Source: Ignavibacteria bacterium UBA2333
GTDB lineage: Bacteria > Bacteroidota > Ignavibacteria > Kapaibacteriales > Kapaibacteriaceae
Direction of reading: 5' to 3'
DNA length: 21,231 nucleotides
NCBI GenBank assembly: GCA_002344895.1
Contig: DDUR01000029.1
Coordinates: forward strand, 1 to 21,231
Shown: positions 1-7,262 of the stretch, piece after piece
Position numbering within the stretch: position 1 is the first letter of the stretch
Layout of the letters: each line of letters begins with the position of its first letter
Translations under genes and position numbers: made by a program
The notes under the pieces: generated by a model
What the model saw: only the letters and a program-made list of their open reading frames with translations
The model's database searches: none
Told to the model about the DNA's origin: nothing

Positions 1-13
1 GCTCTTCCGATCT
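1..13. other. Residual Illumina adapter sequence at contig end
   Basis: The first 13 bases, GCTCTTCCGATCT, are identical to the 3' end of the common Illumina TruSeq adapter. A 13-base exact match lying precisely at a contig terminus is best explained by untrimmed adapter rather than genome. Biological sequence probably begins at base 14. The adapter happens to keep the downstream reading frame open, so it would add spurious residues to a translated partial protein. Confidence 0.93.
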
Positions 14-14
14 C

Positions 15-1124
15 GTTGCTCGAAAGCCAGCGCTAACGTCTGCACTAACGCTCGACGTGGCGGACGCAGTCGATCGGCGCGGTGATACGATTATCGTTCC
101 AGCACGACGTATACAACGAACAGTTGATGAAGCACAGGTTGCTCCAATCATCTTCTTCGAACCGTCGTCAACAGTCCCCGTCCGAGTATCAGGTATCGGT
201 AACGGTACGTCAACCACGTCGCAGGAAGACCTGCTGACATCAATTAAGGACTACCTTGTTTCATCACCGTCAACACGCGTGACCGTTATCGGATCACAGA
301 CACCGGATGAACCAGAACGTATGGCGAAGGAGAGAGTGCTATGGGTAACCAACGCTCTTGGTATCGATCCGAATCGTGTAACAGTTGACGTTTCGACTGC
401 TGGTCAGGTACGCTATCCGCAACTTGCTGACGAGTACCGTAGTGTACGTATTCTTCTTGGTGGGAATGGACGTGTTGTACCAGTAAAGAATGTCCGTGAA
501 GCAGTTTCATCATCAGCTGTCACACTCTCTATCGGACACGTGTTAACATGTGAAGCAGGACCGTGTGAGACTGATCTTGCTGCACGGATCAACGGATCAC
601 CAGTGAATGTTTCAGGTTCTGATCCCGTACATTCCGTAGTGGTACCCGCTGAAATGATTACCACGTCAACTGCTGACATTGACGTAACAGCGCAGGTTAT
701 TGACTCTGCCGGACAACGTGTAACATCATCAGGACATGTGGTTGTTGTACGAGCACCGGACCTCATCACAGAGACTCGGAAGGTAGTTCAGACAGACGGA
801 CGTCACCTTGATGACGATACGTGGGTACTCGGCTACTTCAACTTTGATGGTGATGAGTTTTCGGCCGTTAACCCCGAAGCAGTTGATGCCGTGCGTGTAG
901 CATTGCGGAATGGTCAATCGATTGTCATCATTCCGCGAACGGATGACCTCGGAAGTCCTGACTACAATCGAGATCTTCTGCAACGTCGTGCACTGGCCGC
1001 ACGTCGACTTCTTGATGTATCATCCTCAACGTCAGTAGAACCACAAACGGTACAGCCAGGCAATGTTACCTCACCTATGGAACGTGTGGCCTATCGCTCA
1101 GTACTCGTTCGAATTGAGCGGTAA
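15..1124 (+). CDS. Partial periplasmic protein with two OmpA-like domains (5' end missing)
   Basis: The reading frame is open from the contig edge, so the N-terminus, presumably with a signal peptide, is missing. The GTG at 57 is probably an internal Val codon, not a start. Numbering from that GTG, residues about 31-135 form an OmpA-like unit, with a beta strand, an Asp-rich turn after VTVIGSQT, then a helix starting MAKERVLWV. Residues 150-232 look like a beta-sandwich spacer. Residues 256-355 are a clearer OmpA/MotB-like domain, with FNFDGDEF, IIPRTDDLGS and the helix YNRDLLQRRALAARRLL. OmpA-like domains usually bind peptidoglycan in the periplasm and tether outer-membrane complexes. The protein may be the C-terminal part of a larger envelope protein. 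Its stop lies 5 bases before the aminotransferase start, suggesting one transcript. The fold call is good; the specific role is unknown. Confidence 0.8.
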   Translation, partial: VARKPALTSALTLDVADAVDRRGDTIIVPARRIQRTVDEAQVAPIIFFEPSSTVPVRVSGIGNGTSTTSQEDLLTSIKDYLVSSPSTRVTVIGSQTPDEPERMAKERVLWVTNALGIDPNRVTVDVSTAGQVRYPQLADEYRSVRILLGGNGRVVPVKNVREAVSSSAVTLSIGHVLTCEAGPCETDLAARINGSPVNVSGSDPVHSVVVPAEMITTSTADIDVTAQVIDSAGQRVTSSGHVVVVRAPDLITETRKVVQTDGRHLDDDTWVLGYFNFDGDEFSAVNPEAVDAVRVALRNGQSIVIIPRTDDLGSPDYNRDLLQRRALAARRLLDVSSSTSVEPQTVQPGNVTSPMERVAYRSVLVRIER

Positions 1125-1129
1125 GACAT

Positions 1130-2299
1130 ATGTTATCACGTGCTGACTTTCAACTTCGAGATGATGTTGTCTTTCTGAATCACGGTTCATTTGGTGCAAC
1201 ACCGACGGTGATGCTTGATGAACAACGGACATGGATCGACCGACTCGAAGCACAACCGGTGCTCTTCCACCGTGAGTTACCACAGCTAATGGCAGAAGCA
1301 CGCCACGCGTTAGCAACCTTCCTTAGCTGTGATGCCGATGATCTTGTCTTTGTGACAAACTCAACGTTTGGCACAAATGTCGCCGCTCATGCACTGGCAC
1401 TATCACTGTCACCCGGTGATCGAATTCTCACATGTGATCATGAGTATGGAGCTTGTATACGAGCGTGGAACAACGCGCTTCGCGGTCGCGACGTAACTCT
1501 CGACGTTGTTTCGTTTCCAGTACCGCTTCCATCGCACCAGTCTGTTATCGATCGTGTGTTTCAGGCCGTAACAAACAGAACACGCTGCATCTTCCTCTCT
1601 CACATTACGGCACCAACGGCCCTTGAGCTGCCAATCGCTGAAATCTGCGAGGAAGCGCGCCGCCGAAACATCATCACGATTATTGATGGTTCACATGCTC
1701 CAGGGCAATTAGATCTCAACCTTCGTGAGCTCAATGCAGATATCTACACAGCGAACCTTCACAAATGGCTTTGTTTGCCGAAGGGTTGTGCATTCCTGTT
1801 TGTCCGCAGAGAGTTACAGGAGAACTTTCCTCCGCTTGTAACGAGCTGGGGTACCGATGGAACGGGACTTCACGTTTCTGACTTTATCGATGAACATGAG
1901 TATCTGGGAACACGTGATGTCTCGGCCTTCCTCACAACACCGATGGCACTTTTATGGATGCAGTCCCATGATCTATCGGCAATTCGACGTCGCTGTAGTA
2001 GTCTGCTGCGACAAACCATAGATCGTATCACTCGTATACCTGGATTCAAATCGACACATTCAGACCCAGCCTCATTACGGTTGATGATGGGAGCAGTAAC
2101 GTTACCGGAGTCATGGTCGGCAACAAAGCTCAAGACATGGCTGTACGATGAACATCGTATCGAAATTGTCGTTCAGGAATGGGGCGAAAGGGGCATCCTG
2201 CGTTTGAGTGTCCATGCCTATACCACGTCCGACGATCTAGATGCCCTTGTATCAGCCCTTGAGATCGCAGCAGAACACAATGTTGCCGTCGCCGACTAG
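1130..2299 (+). CDS. Class-V PLP-dependent aminotransferase, isopenicillin N epimerase (CefD)-like
   Basis: This 389-aa protein has the fold-type-I class-V layout. It opens with FLNHGSFGATP (residues 15-25), the substrate and phosphate entry motif of CefD-like enzymes. TNSTFGTN at 76-83 is the PLP-phosphate loop, IIDGSHA supplies the pyridine-nitrogen Asp (D186), and ANLHKW carries the Schiff-base Lys (K212). The family contains isopenicillin N epimerase, cysteine desulfurase-like and ergothioneine-pathway EgtE-like enzymes. Nothing nearby suggests beta-lactam synthesis, so the name describes similarity, not substrate. The length fits the family. ATG 1130 starts 5 bases after the upstream stop, and a strong terminator at 2325-2365 ends the transcript. 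It is probably cytosolic, as no signal peptide is visible. Family is confident; substrate is not known. Confidence 0.9.
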   Translation: MLSRADFQLRDDVVFLNHGSFGATPTVMLDEQRTWIDRLEAQPVLFHRELPQLMAEARHALATFLSCDADDLVFVTNSTFGTNVAAHALALSLSPGDRILTCDHEYGACIRAWNNALRGRDVTLDVVSFPVPLPSHQSVIDRVFQAVTNRTRCIFLSHITAPTALELPIAEICEEARRRNIITIIDGSHAPGQLDLNLRELNADIYTANLHKWLCLPKGCAFLFVRRELQENFPPLVTSWGTDGTGLHVSDFIDEHEYLGTRDVSAFLTTPMALLWMQSHDLSAIRRRCSSLLRQTIDRITRIPGFKSTHSDPASLRLMMGAVTLPESWSATKLKTWLYDEHRIEIVVQEWGERGILRLSVHAYTTSDDLDALVSALEIAAEHNVAVAD

Positions 2300-2324
2300 G
2301 TCGTTTACACAAAGAAGCACGGCA

Positions 2325-2365
2325 GAACGAAAAAGGCCCGCTGGAGAAGCGGGCCTTTTTCGTTC
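2325..2365. terminator. Bidirectional Rho-independent terminator, perfect 18-bp stem
   Basis: The left arm 2325-2342 (GAACGAAAAAGGCCCGCT) pairs perfectly with 2348-2365 around a 5-base loop, GGAGA. The A-run at the base of the left arm and the T-run on the right make it work on both strands. It sits between two convergent genes whose ends are at 2299 and 2369, and it can end both transcripts. The hairpin finishes only 3 bases from the stop codon of the minus-strand gene. Confidence 0.95.
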
Positions 2366-2368
2366 ATG

Positions 2369-2605
2369 TTAGGCTTCTACGGCCTGTTGACTTTTAACGT
2401 CGAGAGGAATGTCCTTTTCCTCACGAATCTTCTTGATAAACTGCTCCATGAAGGTGAGCGAGTCCGGAAGATTTAAACTGAGCTGCACTCCACCGTTGAG
2501 TTCGAGATCCACATAGATCTCATTGTCGTGATACCGATACTCCACATTGATATCGTGGATGTCTGCAAACGGTACCGTATGCTTTCCGAAATGAAAGATC
2601 GTCAT
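2369..2605 (-). CDS. Conserved-looking small hypothetical protein, 78 aa
   Basis: This is a small soluble protein beginning MTIFHFGKHTVPF and ending in KSQQAVEA. I do not recognise the family. It alternates short beta strands (HTVPFADIHDINVEYRYH, then EIYVDLELNGGVQLSLNL) and ends with an amphipathic helix, MEQFIKKIREEKD, giving an alpha/beta look. There is no signal peptide or membrane segment. The frame stays open upstream to 2671, but the ATG at 2605 is preferred because GAGGAGG at 2617-2611 lies 5 bases before it. It is the last gene of the dnaX-bcp-tatD-upp run, 83 bases after upp, and ends at the terminator. It may have its own promoter in that gap; none is obvious. Confidence 0.8.
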   Translation of the reverse strand: MTIFHFGKHTVPFADIHDINVEYRYHDNEIYVDLELNGGVQLSLNLPDSLTFMEQFIKKIREEKDIPLDVKSQQAVEA

Positions 2606-2610
2606 GGCGA

Positions 2611-2617
2611 CCTCCTC
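2611..2617 (-). promoter_or_regulatory. Strong Shine-Dalgarno site fixing the start of the 78-aa protein
   Basis: On the minus strand GAGGAGG lies 5 bases upstream of ATG 2605-2603. It is among the strongest ribosome binding sites in the window and decides in favour of the shorter 78-residue product over the 100-residue open frame starting at 2671. Confidence 0.85.
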
Positions 2618-2688
2618 GGTTATTGCGGTGATACAAGAGGAACGTCCGCCAACATACACTGTACGGAGCAATGACGCAATGAAAAAAG

Positions 2689-3309
2689 TCAGGTCGTCCC
2701 AAACAGTCTGTCACCAGCATCACCGAGACCAGGGACGATGTAACCATGGTCATTGAGGCATCGGTCAACGGTTCCCACGACGATGGAGACACCGGGATAA
2801 GCTGATTCTACGGCAGAGACGCCCTCAGGTGCAGCAATGAGGCTTGCTGCAAGTATCTTCTTTGGTTGTAAGGGAGTTATCACGCTGAGGGCAGCCTTCA
2901 TACTCCCACCTGTCGCCAGCATCGGATCAAGAATGATGACGGTTGTCGTCGCATCAATCGGTGGAAGATTCTGGTAGTAGGCCTGAGGCTCAAGAGTTTC
3001 TTCGTTACGTTTTAGTCCCACGTAACCGACGGAGGCGTCGGGCAGGATATCGAGAAAAGCGTCGAGAAGACCGAGCCCCGCTCGAAGTACCGGAACGAGC
3101 ACGACGTGTCCGTCGATGACGGTTGCCGTAGTCGATTCAAGTGGCGTGGAAATTGTCACGTCACGGCCTGGAAGATACTTCGTCGTTTCAGCCGCAATGT
3201 GGAGTCCGATTCTCCGCACGGCCGCTCTGAATATTGCCATCGGTGTCGACGACGTACGGACCAGGGTAATGTCGTTGAGCAGAGCTGTGCCGGCGAGAAC
3301 GGTTGCCAT
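2689..3309 (-). CDS. upp: Uracil phosphoribosyltransferase
   Basis: The enzyme makes UMP from uracil and PRPP in pyrimidine salvage, in the cytosol. The 206-aa length is close to the 208 aa of the E. coli enzyme. Family marks are all present: LVR..ST...FR near residues 16-28, LVPVLRAGLG (71-80), the PRPP-binding loop VIILDPMLATGGS (124-136), and the uracil-binding C-terminal stretch YIVPGLGDAGDR (190-201). Its ATG overlaps the TAA of the upstream tatD frame by one base (TAATG), so translation is probably coupled. It is the fourth gene of the minus-strand run. The identification is secure. Confidence 0.97.
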   Translation of the reverse strand: MATVLAGTALLNDITLVRTSSTPMAIFRAAVRRIGLHIAAETTKYLPGRDVTISTPLESTTATVIDGHVVLVPVLRAGLGLLDAFLDILPDASVGYVGLKRNEETLEPQAYYQNLPPIDATTTVIILDPMLATGGSMKAALSVITPLQPKKILAASLIAAPEGVSAVESAYPGVSIVVGTVDRCLNDHGYIVPGLGDAGDRLFGTT

Positions 3310-4208
3310 TAGAAGTTCGGATAGAACATGAGCGTAAAGCGAGGGATCGAGTAAATCGTTGTGATATCTGCACGATCTTCTGAGCGCACGGTACGACCAT
3401 TCGGGTGAACAATCTCGAATGGGAAACCCGGATTTGGCTCACCTTCGATCTGATTATACGCAGCAATGCGGCGATTTTCGTCGGTACCGAGCATGAAGTT
3501 AAATCGGACGTTAATCATTGGATACAACAGTCCGATTGGTGTTTCAACATTTACACCGAGTGCAAGTCCTGCATTAACACCGATACCTGACTTCGACTCA
3601 AAGCCGTCGTCAACGCTAGCATACGTCACACCGCCATTAACGATAAAGTTTACGCGGCTATATGGGTTCAGGTTGTAGTGGATAGCAGACTCAATGACAT
3701 TAATGATAACAGGATCAAGACCGAACTCATCGGCCGGACCGTTGTTCTTTGTGTAGAGATATGTTGCTTCAAGGGACAAGCGCGGAGAGAAAAGGTACGA
3801 CAGACTTGCTCCGATCGACATTTGTCCGTCGAATGAGAACACGCGGCTTTCATCCCTGCCCGATTCCTTCGGGAAAGACCATCGAGAAGGCGATGTCATA
3901 GGAGGTGACGAACGATCTCCGCCTGCGAAGTATCGCTGCACGTAGGTTTGACCTTCTACAACGGTGTTTGAGCCGATCGTAAATCCAAATCCAAAGGATC
4001 GATTGCGATACCACTTACTCCACGCAATGCTGTCTTGTTCATAGAACTCATATGCTCTATCGAATTCATCCTCGAACTCGTAGTCGTCTTCATTTGGTGC
4101 AGTCGGTTGAGCGATAGCAGCGCACGTGACCAGAATGAACACGGCAAGCAATCCAAAGAATCTGCGGGCCGTAGCTGTCGTTGTTGTGATAACGTCTTCC
4201 AAGGTCAT
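3309..4208 (-). other. Possible nested gene: exported beta-barrel protein starting inside tatD
   Basis: An in-frame ATG at 4208 (residue 233 of the long frame) would give a 299-aa product. Its first 33 residues resemble a Sec signal peptide: an n-region ending in RR, a hydrophobic core FFGLLAVFILVTCAA, and AIA|Q as cleavage site. The mature part of about 266 aa has an acidic N-terminus, then alternating amphipathic strands such as FGFGFTIGS, SIGASLSYLF and RLSLEATYLY, ending in Phe. AGAGGA lies directly against the ATG, too close for a good ribosome site, and the n-region carries two acidic residues, so the start is uncertain. TTG and GTG codons nearer the hydrophobic core are other options. 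The barrel itself is well supported; this start is inference. Confidence 0.45.
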
Positions 4209-4904
4209 TCCTCTAATCTCCGCGATTTTCTCCGCAACAAGGCGAACGTGAGCAGGTTCGTTCCGTTTGCCGCGAAATGGAACAGGTGTGATGTACGGCG
4301 AATCTGTCTCAATCATAAAACGATCTGCTGGTACTTCGCGTACAACATCGTCCAAAGTCGAGTTACGAAAGGTGATATTGCCTGTGAAGGATACATGGAG
4401 TCCGAGATCTATGGCTCGACGCAGGACTGATGTGTCACTTGAGAAACAATGAAGGACACCCTGGAGTGACCCGTCCTGTTCAGCCGTCAATATGGAAAGA
4501 ACGTCGTCATCTGATTCACGATTGTGAACAATCACCGGGAGATTTCGTCGCTTGGCAATACGAACTTGTTCCGTAAACGCCCATTTCTGGACATCTCGAG
4601 GTGCAAAATCGTAGTGATAGTCCAATCCAATCTCACCGATGGCTACAACCTTCGTCTCTGTGCTTTCCAACTCAACAGCACGAAGGTCCGCTTCCGATAT
4701 CTCTGCGACGTTGTGTGGATGTATGCCAACTCCACGATACAGGAATGAGTGTGAGTCGACGACCGACTTCAGATGGGGTCGCCGAGCAGGTTCAATGTCG
4801 GGAACAATAATCGCTGTCACGCCCGCTTCGAGAGCACGCTGTAGCATGTCCTCACGATCGCCGTCAAACGCCTTGGCGTCAATATGAGCATGGGAGTCAA
4901 TCAC
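3309..4904 (-). CDS. tatD: TatD-family metal-dependent nuclease continuous with an outer-membrane beta-barrel protein
   Basis: Residues 1-252 are a complete TatD: DSHAHID (H5, H7), IGEIGLDY (E91), VHNRE (H127), LHCFSS (H152) and ETDSPY (D201) supply the metal ligands, and ARRFFGL (246-252) is the usual family terminus. TatD proteins are cytosolic 3'-5' DNases, normally about 260 aa. Here no stop follows. The frame runs directly into LAVFILVTCAAIA|Q, a signal-peptide core with an AxA cleavage site after A265, then an acidic stretch (270-290) and a beta-barrel ending FTLMFYPNF, the terminal Phe being typical of outer-membrane proteins. The start is GTG 4904, overlapping the bcp stop by 4 bases (GTGA); the stop overlaps upp (TAATG). 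A single 531-aa product joins incompatible compartments. Internal initiation, a lost stop or an assembly error are alternatives. Confidence 0.85.
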   Translation of the reverse strand: MIDSHAHIDAKAFDGDREDMLQRALEAGVTAIIVPDIEPARRPHLKSVVDSHSFLYRGVGIHPHNVAEISEADLRAVELESTETKVVAIGEIGLDYHYDFAPRDVQKWAFTEQVRIAKRRNLPVIVHNRESDDDVLSILTAEQDGSLQGVLHCFSSDTSVLRRAIDLGLHVSFTGNITFRNSTLDDVVREVPADRFMIETDSPYITPVPFRGKRNEPAHVRLVAEKIAEIRGMTLEDVITTTTATARRFFGLLAVFILVTCAAIAQPTAPNEDDYEFEDEFDRAYEFYEQDSIAWSKWYRNRSFGFGFTIGSNTVVEGQTYVQRYFAGGDRSSPPMTSPSRWSFPKESGRDESRVFSFDGQMSIGASLSYLFSPRLSLEATYLYTKNNGPADEFGLDPVIINVIESAIHYNLNPYSRVNFIVNGGVTYASVDDGFESKSGIGVNAGLALGVNVETPIGLLYPMINVRFNFMLGTDENRRIAAYNQIEGEPNPGFPFEIVHPNGRTVRSEDRADITTIYSIPRFTLMFYPNF

Positions 4905-5374
4905 TTCGCGCCGAGCTCCTCAAGAGATGCTAACACTGCGTCGACGTGTCCAGGTACAGAGACCTTCGGGAACGTTTTGACGATCTTTCCCTTCGGGTCA
5001 ATAATGTAGGTTGTGCGCTCGACGCCCATGTACTTACGACCATACATCGACTTCTCCTTCCAGACATCGTACTTCTCGCAGATTGAATGGTCAGGATCTG
5101 AGACGAGAGGAAACGTCAGATCGTACTTTGTGCGAAACTTATCGTGTGAACGAACAGTGTCTGGACTTACACCAACAAGAACAACACCGGCCTGAGTAAT
5201 CCTCGCCATATTATCGCGAAAGTCACAAGCCTGGCGTGTACAGCCTGTTGTATCGTCCTTGGGATAGAAATACAAGACAAGCCATGATCCTTTGGCGTCC
5301 TTGAGCGAGAATGTTCTATCACCGTCCGTTGCTGCCGAAAAGACCGGAGCCTTCGTTCCTTCAGAGAGTGCCAT
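4901..5374 (-). CDS. bcp: Thioredoxin-dependent peroxiredoxin, Bcp/PrxQ type
   Basis: The enzyme reduces hydrogen peroxide and organic hydroperoxides in the cytosol, using thioredoxin. Starting at ATG 5374 the protein is 157 aa, and the motif PKDDTTGCTRQACDFRD puts the peroxidatic Cys at 45 and the resolving Cys at 50. These are the same positions as in E. coli Bcp (156 aa), which supports this start over the frame opening at 5416. SPDTVRSHDKF and TYIIDPKGKI are further family marks. No strong Shine-Dalgarno site precedes the ATG. Its TGA overlaps the GTG start of tatD by 4 bases. It is the second gene of the minus-strand run, 79 bases after dnaX. Confidence 0.95.
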   Translation of the reverse strand: MALSEGTKAPVFSAATDGDRTFSLKDAKGSWLVLYFYPKDDTTGCTRQACDFRDNMARITQAGVVLVGVSPDTVRSHDKFRTKYDLTFPLVSDPDHSICEKYDVWKEKSMYGRKYMGVERTTYIIDPKGKIVKTFPKVSVPGHVDAVLASLEELGAK

Positions 5375-5412
5375 ATGCACAAAGGTACGGACAGCGGCGT
5401 CGACCCTTGGCG

Positions 5413-5448
5413 ACATTCACCGGGAGATGTTCAACATTCACCGGGAGA
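5413..5448. repeat. Two 15-bp direct repeats with 21-bp period between dnaX and bcp
   Basis: ACATTCACCGGGAGA occurs at 5413-5427 and again, identical, at 5434-5448, separated by TGTTCA. The pair sits in the 79-base spacer between the dnaX stop (5454) and the bcp start (5374). The 21-base spacing, two helical turns, would place both copies on the same DNA face, as for a dimeric regulator. A local duplication is equally possible. Confidence 0.75.
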
Positions 5449-5453
5449 CTGGA

Positions 5454-7217
5454 CTATACATCTTGCGAAGGTGACATACCTCGGCGCGCCTTGAAGTGCT
5501 CCATGATAGCTCGTTCAACTGGAAGCAGGTCCGCATTGTCGACGTAGGACGCAGAATAACTGTCATTCGCCGCTGGTGATGCAGCTGTTGGCGCAGTGGA
5601 TGGCGATGATGCCCCATTTGCCCCTTTCTCAGCTGGTTTTTCAGTAGTTATCGATGGCGCAGGGTGAACAAACAGTGCGACAGACACACCGTACTTCGAA
5701 GCGATATGGGCTTTTAGCGCATCACACTTATCGCGAAGGCGTTGCCCAACAATTTCTGCTGTGGGACGGAAGGCAATGCCGATATCCGAAAACTCTACTG
5801 CGACCATATGTGTACGCACGGCATCGCGGATAAATACAAGGTGCTCAGGAAGAGACTCCAGAACCGACGTCCATCGTGTTGCAAGGTTCCGCGGTGTTAG
5901 GGAGCTCACCGGTTGTTCGGCAACTGGCAGCGACCGTACGGTCTTCACAACTGATGTGGGTACAGGAGTAAGACCTTCCGGGCGTTCCGTTCGATGTTCA
6001 TCACGACGTGGTGATGGCCGATTACCGATTCGTACAGCCAGTGCACCGCTCACGCCACCCACGGGACTCGAGCCCACTCCACGTAGGCGACCAAGGAGTT
6101 CTCCTAGATCAACCGTGGAATCCATGGCAGCAAGTTGAACAAGTGTAAACTCAAATCGAATACGTGGTTGTGGAGGATTCTGCCGCAGAACGGCCTCACC
6201 CTGTGTGATCATTGCCATAATGCGAAGCACGTCGGCCTTTGTAAAGGCCTGTGCTTCTGCTGCATACCGCTCCAAATAAGCTTTAGAAGCTTCGATCAGA
6301 TCCGTCTTTCCGGTTGTTATCACCGTGAGAATGTTGCGGAAGTGTTCCAGCAATCCGATAAGACATTCCTGAAGGTCGTATCCACGCTGGATAACGTCGC
6401 GCGACATTCGGAACATTGCTGGTACGTCGTGCTCGCGAATAGCTGTACCCAGGTCGAAATAGAAATCTAGATCGACAAGATGGAGGGCCAGTGCTAGGTC
6501 GGTATACACAATACTCGTTCCGCAGAACGAAACCACTTGATCAAAAATCGATTGAGAATCGCGCATTGAGCCGTCAGCCTTTTTGGCGATGGCAACGAGG
6601 GACTCTTCGTCGATCGTGATACCTTCCTTGGATGCAATGTGTGTGAGCTGATGTACGATGGATTCGATCTCCATCCTTCGGAAATCAAATCGCTGACAGC
6701 GTGAAAGGATTGTTGCCGGGACCTTGTGGATTTCTGTTGTAGCAAAGACAAAGACAAGGTGCGAAGGGGGCTCCTCAAGCGTCTTTAACAGGGCGTTAAA
6801 CGCCGCCGTCGACAGCATGTGAACTTCATCGATGATGTACATCTTATACGTGCCACTGAGGGGCGCGTATTTGGCATTGTCTCGTAGTTTTCTGACATCG
6901 TCGACACTGTTGTTCGATGCACCATCAATTTCAATGACGTCAACACTGCGTCCTTCAAGTACGTCGAGGCAGGAAGGGCAAACGTTACATGGCTCGTTGT
7001 CGACGGTATTTGGGCAGTTCAACGCACGCGCTAGAATTCGCGCACAGGTTGTTTTGCCTACGCCACGCGGGCCGGTAAACAAGTAGGCATGATGAACGCG
7101 ACCACTCGAGATGGCGTTCTTCAGAGTTGTTGTGATATGTTCCTGCCCAACAACGTCGCTGAAACGAAGTGGACGCCATTTTCTGGCCGTTACGATGAAA
7201 CTTTGCTGGTCCGACAT
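5454..7217 (-). CDS. dnaX: DNA polymerase III subunit gamma/tau
   Basis: DnaX is the ATPase of the clamp-loader complex that places the sliding clamp on DNA. From ATG 7217 the protein is 587 aa. It begins MSDQQSFIVTARKWRP, the conserved start YxxLARKxRP-like, with Walker A GPRGVGKT at 49-56, zinc cysteines C68, C77, C80 and C83, Walker B IIDEVH around D130-E131, and ILSRCQRFDF (170-179) with the SRC motif. After the AAA+ and collar domains comes a Pro/Ser/Arg-rich linker and a C-terminal domain, so it is tau-like. The frame is open upstream to 7388, but that part overlaps the divergent protease and lacks homology. I see no obvious A AAA AAG slip site for a gamma form. It heads the minus-strand run. 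Confidence 0.97.
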   Translation of the reverse strand: MSDQQSFIVTARKWRPLRFSDVVGQEHITTTLKNAISSGRVHHAYLFTGPRGVGKTTCARILARALNCPNTVDNEPCNVCPSCLDVLEGRSVDVIEIDGASNNSVDDVRKLRDNAKYAPLSGTYKMYIIDEVHMLSTAAFNALLKTLEEPPSHLVFVFATTEIHKVPATILSRCQRFDFRRMEIESIVHQLTHIASKEGITIDEESLVAIAKKADGSMRDSQSIFDQVVSFCGTSIVYTDLALALHLVDLDFYFDLGTAIREHDVPAMFRMSRDVIQRGYDLQECLIGLLEHFRNILTVITTGKTDLIEASKAYLERYAAEAQAFTKADVLRIMAMITQGEAVLRQNPPQPRIRFEFTLVQLAAMDSTVDLGELLGRLRGVGSSPVGGVSGALAVRIGNRPSPRRDEHRTERPEGLTPVPTSVVKTVRSLPVAEQPVSSLTPRNLATRWTSVLESLPEHLVFIRDAVRTHMVAVEFSDIGIAFRPTAEIVGQRLRDKCDALKAHIASKYGVSVALFVHPAPSITTEKPAEKGANGASSPSTAPTAASPAANDSYSASYVDNADLLPVERAIMEHFKARRGMSPSQDV

Positions 7218-7262
7218 GATCTCTGCAATGGAATGGGCCGGAACCTGCAAAACGAATAGAAC

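Noticed and set aside
4035..4430. 131-codon plus-strand frame opposite tatD
   Set aside because: It is a shadow of the TatD and signal-peptide coding region, with no ribosome site or recognisable product.
5375..5416. 14-residue N-terminal extension of bcp
   Set aside because: Starting at 5374 places both cysteines exactly as in E. coli Bcp; the extension includes one of the direct-repeat bases and has no support.
5600..5660. Programmed frameshift site for a gamma form of DnaX
   Set aside because: The only A-run nearby is a short GAAAAACC; I could not find the A AAA AAG heptamer with a downstream hairpin.
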